A stretch of DNA of 64,000 nucleotides, taken from contig NC_065873.1 of assembly GCF_933775445.1 (NCBI RefSeq), positions 20,894,001 through 20,958,000 of the forward strand. Reading direction: 5' to 3'. The translations under genes and the position numbers were made by a program. This stretch comes from Argentina anserina (taxonomy: Eukaryota > Streptophyta > Magnoliopsida > Rosales > Rosaceae). Below, in pieces: positions 13,601-23,443 of the stretch. Numbering within the stretch: the stretch's first letter is position 1; each line of letters opens with the position of its first letter. A model generated the notes under the pieces. The model had not been told where the DNA came from. It saw only the letters and a program-made list of their open reading frames with translations, and did no database searches.

Positions 13601-15552
13601 CACAACCACGTCTTTGACCATGTATGATTGGCTGAAAGTGAGTTTTCAAATCTCTGTCTATGATTTAACTGGAATATTTTGTATGTTAAATCTGAAACTA
13701 AATTGTTGCTTTCATATAGCTGGAGGACATACATGCAAGCTTGTACCTTGTCAAATGTGATGCACTCCTGAATAGAGCAACGCACAAACAAGGGGAAAAG
13801 CAAACACAAATGACCAAATGTTGCAATGGGATATGTCTGTTTTTCATATTGATTTGTGTCATTTGGGCGCCAATGCTGGTAAGTAAATTTGATAATATAT
13901 GGAAGTTTTATCCTTATAGGTGTTGGGAAAAATTCATAGTGTCTAGCAGGGTTAGTGAGGTAATTAATGGTTACTTGGCTCATAGTATTAAAGGATATGT
14001 GCATATTACATATGTATAAGATGAATAACATCTTAAACTTTGTCTAGACCCTATGTGTACTGTGCTTAATTAGATTTATCAAGTGGGAAATGCTAAGAGG
14101 AAAAAAAAAAAAAAAGGTCCAGATTGATGCATTCTCTTCTCTAAGAAACTAACTGCATGCAATGAGAAACTTTTAAGTAGTCGTGTGGGGATATCCACAA
14201 TGTAATTGTTAACCCTGAGTCCTCCATCTTAATGGTGAACTGGTATAGATGTATCATAGTATCTTCATGGAATAATGCATAGAAATGTTTTTTGTCTGCT
14301 CACAGATGTATAGCAGTGGTAACCCGACAAACATTGCAAATCCCATTAAAGATGCCAGTGTTCAAGTTGATATCAAGACAATGAGTGGGAGTTTGACCCT
14401 GTATCAGAGCACCCTCTGTGAAAAGATCGATTGGGATGTCGTGAACTCTGATGTTAATCTTGATCCTCAAAGTTATTTGGAGACATATAATAAGAAGGAT
14501 GTCCAATTGATATGCTGTGAAGCTGATGCAAGTGTTCTGTGGCTTGTTCCCGATGTCGTTCAAACCAGATTTATACGGTCCCTCGATTGGGAGAGCAACA
14601 TGGATATAACTTTTACTTGGGTGCTTACCAGGGAGCGACCCAAAGGCAAGGAAGTTGTGAAATATGAAAATTATCTTGGTTTTGAGGATCTTCCAAAACA
14701 ATCAGATGTACAGAAGGTCCTTAATGGCTCTACCAATAGCTTTAGGATATACAATGTCTATCCAAGATACTTGCGTGTCACTGGTTCTGGTGATGTCAGG
14801 CCACTGGAAACAGGGGTACAGGCTTTCAATCTCATTCTCTTTTTTACAGCAGTTCTTTATTAAGATTACTGAAATGCTGGTATTCACAGGAAATTTTCGT
14901 CACTGCGGACCTCATTATAAATCATGCTAGCTACCAGTGGTGGTGGTCCTTCCTTGACATCAATTCATCGGATGTTAACGGATGCGGCGGTCTGAGAGGA
15001 CCTATGGCCATTGTTATGTCTGAAGAAACGCCGCCACGTAAGATTACCTGCCATATTTTGTTTCAGATGCATATTTAAATTTTGTGGTTTAGTGACTTAT
15101 ATTTTGGTTATTCGAATCATCATTTCGATGGTGTTGCTGACCTGCATATAATTGTCATATCATTTCAGAAGGTATTCTTGGTGACACACTTAGCAAGTTC
15201 AGCATTTGGGGTCTCTACATAACATTTGTTCTTGCTGTTGGCCGCTTCATCAGACTCCAGTGTTCTGACCTAAGAATGAGGATCCCCTATGAGAATCTCC
15301 CTTCGTGTGATAGGTAAGCAACCTTGATCTGAACCTTATTTTCCATTCACAACCCACTCAAGTTCAATTTTTCAAATGAGAAACTTAGTCTCAAGATTTC
15401 CGTGGTTTTGTTTCAGGTTGTTGGCCATTTGTGAGGATATATATGCTGCAAGAGCAGAGGGTGAGCTTGGTATTGAAGAGATCCTGTACTGGACGCTGGT
15501 GAAGATATACAGATCACCACACATGCTTCTAGAGTACACAAAACCTGACTAG
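2651..15552 (+). CDS. PIEZO1: PIEZO mechanosensitive cation channel
   Basis: Twenty-one coding exons joined by GT-AG introns, every phase consistent, giving 2474 aa (family members in plants are about 2480): 2651-2699, 2827-2907, 3651-3810, 3903-4063, 4366-4522, 4649-4835, 5186-5301, 5549-5633, 6439-6654, 6738-6915, 7190-7318, 7488-7661, 7833-8066, 8689-10221, 10559-13032, 13245-13637, 13720-13878, 14306-14815, 14890-15037, 15169-15313, 15417-15552. The protein is dominated by hydrophobic segments (the many-pass blade). A charged coiled-coil-like stretch lies near residues 1355-1410, before an acidic, Ser-rich loop. The signature PF(X2)E(X6)W is present as PFLYELRCVLDW at residues 2084-2095. 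The C-terminal cap and last helix region ends in LLEYTKPD. Plant PIEZOs are stretch-gated cation channels, reported at the vacuolar membrane or in root cap. The start MARLVGAF is the first ATG in the leader. No frameshift or internal stop was seen. Confidence 0.95.
4568..4599. repeat. (CT)n microsatellite in PIEZO intron 5
   Basis: About 16 uninterrupted CT units lie in the pyrimidine tract of the intron between coding exons 5 and 6. Confidence 0.95.
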
Positions 15553-15762
15553 ACCAGTTGTCAAATTCAACCCTCTGCTGTCAATGACTCTCAGTGTAGC
15601 ATACCTTTTGCCTAATAGAAGAGGACAATAGTGGTTACATGTACACATGTATATTTCAGAATTACTGGTTATGTAAATAGTACAGTAGAAATTTAATCAA
15701 GGCAATCATACAGTTTTTTCAAGGAAAATGTCTCCAGTCCATTTCTGTACTTTCATAAACTT

Positions 15763-15793
<31 letters not shown>

Positions 15794-16215
15794 GTGTGAT
15801 GGGAAACTTCAAGAGGAAGGAGACTCCTTGAAGAACTTGCAGGCAGCTTAGTTGCTCACTCGCATTTGTCATGTCCCCAACGAATAGTAAGGAACATAAC
15901 TTAAAACAGGTTTTCTTTTCACTAGGTAATTCTGTGGTGAAGAGATGTGTATGTCTTTACAAGATTACAAAAACTGACACTTGACATGCAATATGGAACC
16001 AACATGATGAAAACTCTATCTAATAGCACTACAAGGATCATTTGTGAGGATACACCAAACCATCTCCATTAATAAACTGAGCAACAGTTGCAAAACCAAA
16101 TAACAACAGCTAGGTATCCCAATTCCATCACAAAGATAAACAAACATACTTTCTACACGAAGCAAGGCCTCCCAACCAAAATTTGCCCCCGTCTTTCCAA
16201 GATACACTACTTGCT
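15553..16215. other. Convergent 3' region between PIEZO and MBD4-like gene
   Basis: No gene is seen. Both 3' untranslated regions should lie here. A (TG)n run at about 15763-15799, interrupted by one C, is the only notable repeat. Confidence 0.6.
15763..15799. repeat. (TG)n microsatellite
   Basis: Alternating TG with a single GC interruption, in the probable PIEZO 3' untranslated region. Confidence 0.93.
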
Positions 16216-17666
16216 CTAGTCCTTTGTTGTTTTAAGTTTTTTGTTGCTGCTACCTGGAACCTTCTTGGGAACATCCACAGGAATAGTGTCTTCCATAACC
16301 TTTGGGCTTCCAAAGTCGAAATCTGAAGGGGATATGCCATTGTACTTGGGATTGCCTTTCAAGATTGTGGCAATTTCATTTTGGGATCTCAGTTTTTTCC
16401 CCTCAGGTGTAATGTAATAAGTATCCAGTTTGGAATAGTCTTTTCTAAGCACCAAATGCCTCTTAAACCCTTCTGGTGTCTTCTTCATGTTAGGCTTGTC
16501 AACAACCCATGTCCTAGAAGAATCGTACTCAATATCAGCAGGATCTTCACAAGACACACCAGGTCTTCTGTTACAGTAGAATGGTTCCTCACTGAGCTTG
16601 CTTCTGATGTCTTCAAACTCATCTTCAGATTGAATCACCCTCCATTTGTGGCATTTCTCACACTGTGCAGCTAATACATCAATGGAGCTTTGCCCTGAGT
16701 ATGGTTTCTGTCAAGACACTCCAATGAGTCAGCATATTTTCCATTCATCAAAATCGCAAGCAAAGACAAACCCAACGACTCATGCAAATGAAAGTTGATA
16801 TTTAAATGAAGAACACAAGGCAGACTGCTAACCAAAGCAAGAAAAAAAATACCGAATGCACACTTATGTTCATTCAAATATCAATATACCCCAACTCCAT
16901 TTCAAGTTTACACCAAGGCTTTCTGCTAAGCGTACAAGCCTTTTGAGCTACTCGTGCCAATCAAGCTTCTAAATCCAAAGGAGGAACACGTCCCAAAAAT
17001 GCATTATTGAAGGAAGGACAAAATAAACACTCATGTGTTCAATCTATATACTCCCAGCTCCACATAAATATTGGCTGTTCAGTATACCGTATACACGATC
17101 CACATCTATGCAGGCCAGTTATCATTCACTCTAACCTCAACCCCCATCTTTTAACCCAATTTCCAACAGAAATGTAGCAGAGGCAACACCATACTACCAT
17201 TAAGTATATCAACAACAAGCTAATAGGCGATTGTCTGACCCTTCAACCTTCAAATATCAAGCTACTTATGCAAGAAAAACTATGAACTTCTGGAACACAA
17301 CTCAACAACAAACCAAATACCCCATTTCCAAAAACCCATTAACATTCAGCTAAGCAGAGAACTGTCAACTTCACCTAAAACACATCCTCCTCAAACCAAA
17401 AACCCCATTTCCTGAAAACCCATTGACATGCATCCTAAGCTGACATTTTTACTATCTTATTGAGCTCCCAAAACATGAAGACACTAAATTTCAGCCACTT
17501 TTTTCAACCAACTTTCCTTTTAGTTGGGTTTTCATGGCAACCAAACATTTCAATTATCATGAATTGAAGATCTATACAAAGAAGCCAAATCAGAAAAAGA
17601 AGCAATATTGAATGGAAAAGATAGTACCTTGGACGACGATTTTGGGGTTTCCTGAGCGGCCTTCAT
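16216..17666 (-). CDS. MBD4: CW-type zinc finger and methyl-CpG-binding domain protein (MBD4-like)
   Basis: Two exons on the minus strand: 17666-17628 (13 codons, MKAAQETPKSSSK) and 16707-16216, split by a 920-bp phase-0 intron; 176 aa in all. Residues about 14-60 form a CW-type zinc finger: CEKCHKWR supplies two Cys and the Trp, and EPFYC and GVSC supply the other Cys. It is followed by a plant MBD domain (RTWVVDKPN ... TPEGFKRHLVLRKDYSKLDTYYITPEGKKLRSQNEIATIL, about residues 70-125). The tail is basic (NKKLKTTKD), fitting a nuclear protein. CW fingers read histone H3 tails, and plant MBD proteins of this class bind DNA with varied methyl-CpG preference. AtMBD4 has the same short CW+MBD layout. 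The exact member (MBD4 rather than MBD1, 2 or 12) is inference. A (GAA)n tract sits just upstream of the start. Confidence 0.87.
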
Positions 17667-17704
17667 TTAGTCGCTGATTGATTATGTTTGTTTTCTTCAA
17701 TAAG

Positions 17705-17735
<31 letters not shown>

Positions 17736-18866
17736 AGGGGCGCCTCTCATGCTTTTATCTTTGTCTCTCTTTTTTCACGAGTATTAATAGTCAGGAGGTC
17801 ACTCCATTTATGGAGGATATACCTTTATAATTCGCCTGAAGTATTTGTATTTTTTTTCTCTTTAAACTCACTCAATTGTTTTTTGGGGCAAATTATAAAA
17901 TACAGGATAATTTTGTTAAATTAATATCTGATTAATGAATAATTTTACTAAAATAATATTTTTTGTCAGTTTTAATTCGGGACTAACGTGTTAAATTAAT
18001 ATTTCACTAAATTTTTAAGATAATAAAAATTAAAAAATTCATATTAAAACTCATAATTTTGTGCCAAAACAAACTAACCAACCGATTACTAACCAAACTA
18101 AAATAGCTGGTAACCGAAGACGTTGGTTACCAAAAATTTGATACGGTAGTACCGTACCAATTATAAAATGTTAGGACGGTAATGGTATATATTTTTTAGT
18201 AATTATGATATACCATACCAACCAAATATGATAATTAGTTTTTTATAAAAATATTTAAAGTATGGCGACTTTTTATTATGTTTGGATTATAACTACTAGC
18301 CTATGCATTTGAGCTTTGACATTTGATATTTGTATTATGTCTATTGTCTTTACTTGCTTGATTATAGCACTTTAACTTCAATATTTAATTATCTTTTTAT
18401 TGCTTTGGACTGTTTTAGACTTATGTTTTCATTGTTTTAAACTTATGTATTGATTATTACTTTGAAATTTGTTACATGTTTTTTTTATTGTTTACACCAT
18501 ACGCGGTCAATTATTCCGTTATGAATTTTATGGGCTTTAAAAATATTTGACCCAAAATCTAAACTCGGTTGGAAGTCCATACTAACTGTACCAACAAAGT
18601 ACCAACATGTACCAATTAAAATCTAAACTCGATAGTGGTAGCCAATTTTATATACCAATTACAATTGGTATGGTATATGGTTTTAGGAAAATTATCTTGG
18701 TATTGTACCAAAACCAGCCATAATCTATATAGACCCTCCATCGAATATATAAATTAATAATGACATAATTTATATAATAATTTTTACATTTATGAGGATT
18801 TCATTGAATAATTTTGTTGATTTAATTATCATCAAATAAAATAATACAATATATCGAACAACATAA
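17667..18866. other. AT-rich spacer with degenerate transposon-like sequence
   Basis: No ORF is supported. A (GAA)n run is at 17707-17736. From about 18060 to 18725 there are repeated GGTACCGTACC / GGTATGGTATATGG-like words in both orientations, suggesting an old non-autonomous element whose ends I cannot define. A motif near 17920-17965 (TTAATATCTGATTAATGAAT and following) resembles sequence near 19900-19945, on the other side of the MITE. Confidence 0.4.
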
Positions 18867-18876
18867 TATTTTAAAT

Positions 18877-19764
18877 GACAAACATCTGTTTAGTCTCTGT
18901 ATTTTTGGTCGGTCATTCATTTAGTCTATGAAGTTTCAATATCATCTATATAGTCATCGAACTTGCAACTTTTAATCTAGATAGTCTACTCCATCAATTC
19001 ATATGTTAAAATGATGAGGTGACCGTTAAATATCCTCCTAAAAATGTGTATTTATCAAAATGTCCTTATATCATTGTTTTCTTTTTATTTTCTTTAGTAT
19101 TTCTTTTTTATTGTTTTCAATATATTTTTAAGAGATATGAATGCCTTTACTTGACAAAGTTATGTCCATTGTCTATTTGTGTCTTTATATAAATTTAACT
19201 TAAGGTGAAAATCATAAATTTATTAGATAATTAAAGAAAATATAAGAAAAATACTCCTAGGGAAAACACCTTCTAATATTTTCTTTAATTATATAATAAA
19301 TTTATGATTTTCACCTTAAGTTAAATTTATATGAAGACACAAAGAAATATAAGGTTAAAATCATAAATTTATTAGATAATTGGAGAAAATATTAGAAAAC
19401 GTTTGCCCTAGGCGTATTTTTTTAAATATTTTATTCAATTATCTAATAAATTTATATGAAGACACAAAGAAAAAATGGAAATGACTTTGTCAAGTAAAGG
19501 CATTAATATCTCTTAAAATATATTGAAAATAATAAAAAATAAATACTAAAGAAAATAAAAAAAAACATTGATATAAGGACATTTTGGTAAACACATTTTT
19601 TAGAGGATATTTAACGGCCACCTCATCATTTTAACAGATGAATTGACGGAGTACACTATCTAGATTAAAAATTGCAAGTTCGGGAATTATATAGATGATA
19701 TATAAACTTCAGGGACTAAATGAATGACTGACCAAAAGTGCATGGACTAAACAGACGTTTGCCC
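18877..19764. mobile_element. Foldback MITE with long terminal inverted repeats, 888 bp (Mutator-like)
   Basis: The left arm starts GACAAACATCTGTTTAGTC, and the reverse complement of the right end is GGGCAAACGTCTGTTTAGTC. The two arms stay alignable inward for several hundred bases (shared words such as GGTCATTCATTTAGTC, CCTCATCATTTTAACA and GGATATTTAACGG, read on one strand or the other). Flanks carry an identical 10-bp direct repeat TATTTTAAAT (18867-18876 and 19765-19774), which fits the 9-10 bp target duplication of Mutator-like elements. The centre (about 19190-19460) holds further palindromes around ATAAATTTATTAGATAATT. There is no transposase ORF, so it is non-autonomous. The MULE class is inferred from target-duplication length and long arms. 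Confidence 0.85.
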
Positions 19765-19774
19765 TATTTTAAAT

Positions 19775-20446
19775 CATGGTATATGTGACAAATCCAACAA
19801 TGTGGTGCATGAACAAAAATTAAAACTTTTTTCTTTGAAAAAAGTGAAAGAAAATATTTATTATACCTTGATAAATTAATAAGTTATTAATTAATCGATA
19901 TATTAATATCTCACTAAAATAATAATTTTTCTCAGTCCTGAGTCTATTAATTTATAGAGGTTTTACTGTAGCACCATATCACATTATAAATTAGAAAAAT
20001 GTCACCACTTATTTCCCAATTATAAAAATGTCATCTTAATTGACTAGAAATTAGAAAAAGTTAACAAATTTAGAACAAAATTAGAAAATAGTCACTTTAA
20101 AAATATTTTTCGGACAATTTTACCATTTTATACTTCTTTTTTCTTTCTTCTTCTAATTCCGACTATAACTTTACCTTTCGACGATGGATTTGAGAGTGGT
20201 TGATATCATTAGAAAGATCTTTGTCATCTCTTTCATTTGATACCTTACTCACTCAGAACCGACCATTGTACAAGGCGCAATAGTCCTCGTAAGCGGTTGC
20301 CGCCGCCGATAGCGGTGCTGCAAGCAATTCGGATGAAACCGGAGCTTAAGGTTATTTAATTATAGTTATTATCTTCATTATAAGCGTACTTATACCAATC
20401 TCCTTTGAATTTGAATATAATTTTTCATATTTAGACATTTCCTCTC
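19775..20446. other. AT-rich spacer, no gene seen
   Basis: Nothing coding is supported. A GC-richer island at about 20255-20345 (GCGGTTGCCGCCGCCGATAG) precedes the minisatellite. It may belong to the same repeat unit as the sequence at 21070-21440. Confidence 0.4.
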
Positions 20447-20755
20447 GACATGCTTCACACCCACTGTCACACTACCTATCACACCCGCTGTCACACTACC
20501 TGTCACACCTGTTATCACACTCGCTATCACACATGCTTCACACCCGCTGTCACACTACCTATCACACTCGTTGTCACACTACCTATCACACATGTTGTCA
20601 CACTACCTATCACACATGTTGTCACATTACCTATCACACCGGTTGTCACACTAACTGTCACACTAGTTATCACACCCGATGTCACACTACCTATCACACT
20701 AACTATTACTACCTATCACACTGACTGTCACACCCCCTGTCACATTGTTTTATGT
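20447..20755. repeat. Minisatellite of alternating TATCACAC / TGTCACAC words
   Basis: About 24-bp units of the form CTATCACAC-NNNN-TGTCACACTAC are repeated about a dozen times with small variation. A second patch of the same words is at 20930-21000. Read as protein, it gives only meaningless His-Thr-rich strings, so it is not coding. A (GAA)n run (about 20771-20803) and a (TAA)n run (about 20803-20831) follow directly. Confidence 0.93.
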
Positions 20756-21007
20756 GACTGTTGTGACAAGATGAAGAAGAAGTAGAAGAAGAAGAAGAAG
20801 AACAATAATAATAATAATAATAATAATAATGACTAGAAATAACGTACATTTTTTTACTGTTATGTGATATTGAATTTCTCAAATCAACTCATACGATCCA
20901 AATATAGACAATAATGTGATATCACACTTATAGCCACACTACCTATCACATTACCTATCACATTACATGTCACACTGCCTATCACACCACCTGTTGCAGC
21001 AGAAAGT

Positions 21008-21056
21008 TAGTGTGACTGGTAGTGTGATAATGTGAAAGGTAATGATAGTGTGACAA
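21008..21056. repeat. Inverted patch of the minisatellite
   Basis: GTGTGACTGGTAGTGTGATA and following bases are the reverse complement of the TATCACAC/TGTCACAC units 250-550 bp to the left, so single strands could fold into a hairpin. Confidence 0.75.
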
Positions 21057-21069
21057 CAATTTTCTAAAA

Positions 21070-22749
21070 ACAAAAACTACTAATATTTGAGGTGGACACC
21101 CAGAAAACGACTCTAGGCACACTGTCACCATCTTCGCACGACCACTACCACGATCAGGCATCATCGCCACCATATAAGAGACTCGTCAATGGAGTTGTGA
21201 TTCTCGCTGGGAAATCTGAAATTGCATCATCGCAATCTAGATCTACATCAACACAGATGTCTCCCTCTTCTGATGAACCCGGCACCACCTCCCTGCATTG
21301 ACAAATCTCGCGCGTCCTCCTTTCACGCAAATTAGATGAAATTTTGTAGAGATGATCTTGAATATCATACCTAAATATTGAATCACTTATGGTGAAAAAA
21401 TTTGACCGAAAAGTGTGCCAAAATTGGAACTTCACTCTGTAATTTCACTATATATATATATAACATCAATGTATATGAAAATATTCTAGCCTCTAATGAA
21501 CAAGTTTTGTTCTTTGGTTTAAATTGAAGTTTATGAGAAATTTTAGATAGTTATGTAGTTTATACATTAAATCATCTACATTCAATTTATGATGTTAATC
21601 ATCTATATTTAATTTTTGGCTTATGATATTTATCAAAAAAGAAGATAATCAATTAAATCATTTTATGCAATTTAATATCCCATTTTGGGATTTTCAAGCA
21701 ATAAATATAAATGTGCTCCGAGAGAATTATTATTCTACCATTATGTGTGTCTTAGCCTATTCATGTTTCATAATTAGATTATATTATGCCTTAATGTACT
21801 AGATATGAATCCCTAATTATTCGGTATACTCTGTATGTAATGCATATATATAGGTCTCATTATCAATCAATAAAATGTGACGTTATGTTCCATTACGTTG
21901 TTATTATTCTCGTTTTCGTTACTCCTCGATCAAAAAAATAATTATATACATTTGTAATTTAGAATAGATTTCTTAACTTTTTTAGTAATTTCATATGTAT
22001 TGATAGAGTTATTAGCAAAGACAACCACTCTTTCTTGTCACTTACTCTTTTAGCCATAGAAGGGAACTTTTTGAGATTTTCCATGGATTGAACATTGAAT
22101 GCAATTTAATCATAGTATCTGACCACATAATAGATTATATGGTAGCAGAGCAAAATAACGTCATTTAGTCAAACATCATACCCAAAAATTGGTTGAAAAT
22201 CGACCTTGAAAAAAGGTTTAAAATCCAAGGCGAGAGCAAACAAACCTTTAATTTACCTATAGCAAATACTCCACTGTACCTCAGTAATATTTTCAAAGTG
22301 CAATGAACCGTTGACTGACGACAATCCAGCAGCACCGATTCAATGCTTGAGTCTCGCAATTGTAAAATTATCAGAATTAGGATTGAATTTTGCTTATATA
22401 TATAGTACGTAGTCGTCACCTTTCTTAATATACCGGATTGTTTGCCAAACTTGTACGCCTCCATAAACCGACATATTTTAGAAAAACGTACGTGAAACCA
22501 GTCCAAATCCGGATCTCCAAACTGGATCAGAGTTTCGAGTTCAGGTCTTAGGCGGGGGTATTTTGGGCATATACAAAAGAAGTGAAGGGAAGCTGAAGTG
22601 AAAATTTGGGGTTGGTGAATGACGGAATGGTAGTGTAAAAGGTCAATTGGGGATTTAGGATAGAGTTGTTTGCTGCTTGGTGACCGCGGCGGTTATCAAT
22701 ATAAAAGGCCAAAAAGTAGGCCGAAGACGCCAAACTGCAAAGCAGGACC
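21070..22749. other. Intergenic sequence upstream of the RING gene
   Basis: No gene is supported. Around 21730-21930 the order of motifs (TATATATAGG, then ATCAATAAAA, then a T-rich tail) resembles the R/U5 part of a Ty1/copia LTR, so an old solo-LTR remnant is possible. The last few hundred bases, from about 22500, become less AT-rich and are the likely promoter of the gene starting at 23444. Confidence 0.35.
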
Positions 22750-23443
22750 ATTTTTTCCCCAAACCCAACAGTGACTCAGTGACACACAAACACTCTCTCT
22801 ACCACCTCGTTTCTGTCTCCGCACTAATCCCCAGAGCTGTCTTGGCTCCCCTCTCCGCTCGATTTTGGGTATGACAACTTGATTCTCTTCTTGTGTTCTT
22901 CATTTTCGGTCGTTGGGTTTTGTTTTTGTTATATTTTCTGTGTCTAATTCAGCCTTGTGTAGCCACCTTGAGATTTTGGTGGGTTTTGTGAAATGGGTTC
23001 TCATTATTTGATGGTTTTGAACAAATGGCTTGTGCTGGTAATGTTTGAGCAATTTGGTTTTTGACTTTGTGTGGCTGCATGAGTTATTTTCCTTTTGCTG
23101 GTTTCAGCTATCATAACTACTGCAACATTGGATACCAGGCCGTATCGGGTTTCGAAAAACGATTTCAGTGATTAGGGGAGACTGGGAGAGTGATTATTGT
23201 TCTGTGCTTAATCAACTGATTAGTAGTTCAGGTATGAGAGTTCTGCCGCTTTACCCTGTTTGTTGATTTCATATTAGAGAATGAACAATATGTTTCTTGT
23301 TGTTAATGTGTTGTGGAAGTCGAATTGCCTTTGTTATTTGTTATTTTGGTCAAGTTCACATTAATATCAGTGTTCTTTTTGATATAGATCGTAGTGGTAA
23401 AGATATTGTGGGGTTTGTTCTGGTTGTTCATAGGATAGAGAAA
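22750..23443 (+). other. Probable 5' leader with untranslated-region introns of the RING gene
   Basis: A pyrimidine-rich stretch at 22780-22868 ends in GG followed by GTATGA, a fair donor. TTTCAG at about 23102-23108 and a donor at TTCAG/GTATGAG (about 23230) suggest a small middle exon. CATAG at about 23430-23434 is a possible acceptor just before the start codon. This is splice-signal reading only, with no transcript evidence. Confidence 0.4.

Noticed and set aside
13525..14031. Minus-strand ORF of 168 codons
   Set aside because: Antisense to PIEZO exons 16-17 and intron; no homology recognised.
20447..20755. CRISPR-like spacing of short repeats
   Set aside because: Repeats and spacers are too short and similar, and the window is plant nuclear DNA.
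20450..20785. ORF of His-Thr repeats
   Set aside because: Product of the TATCACAC/TGTCACAC minisatellite read as codons.
23297..23443. In-frame upstream extension of the RING protein (49 codons)
   Set aside because: It begins inside probable untranslated leader or intron sequence, with a CATAG acceptor just before the ATG at 23444. The extension is hydrophobic and unlike the family N-terminus.
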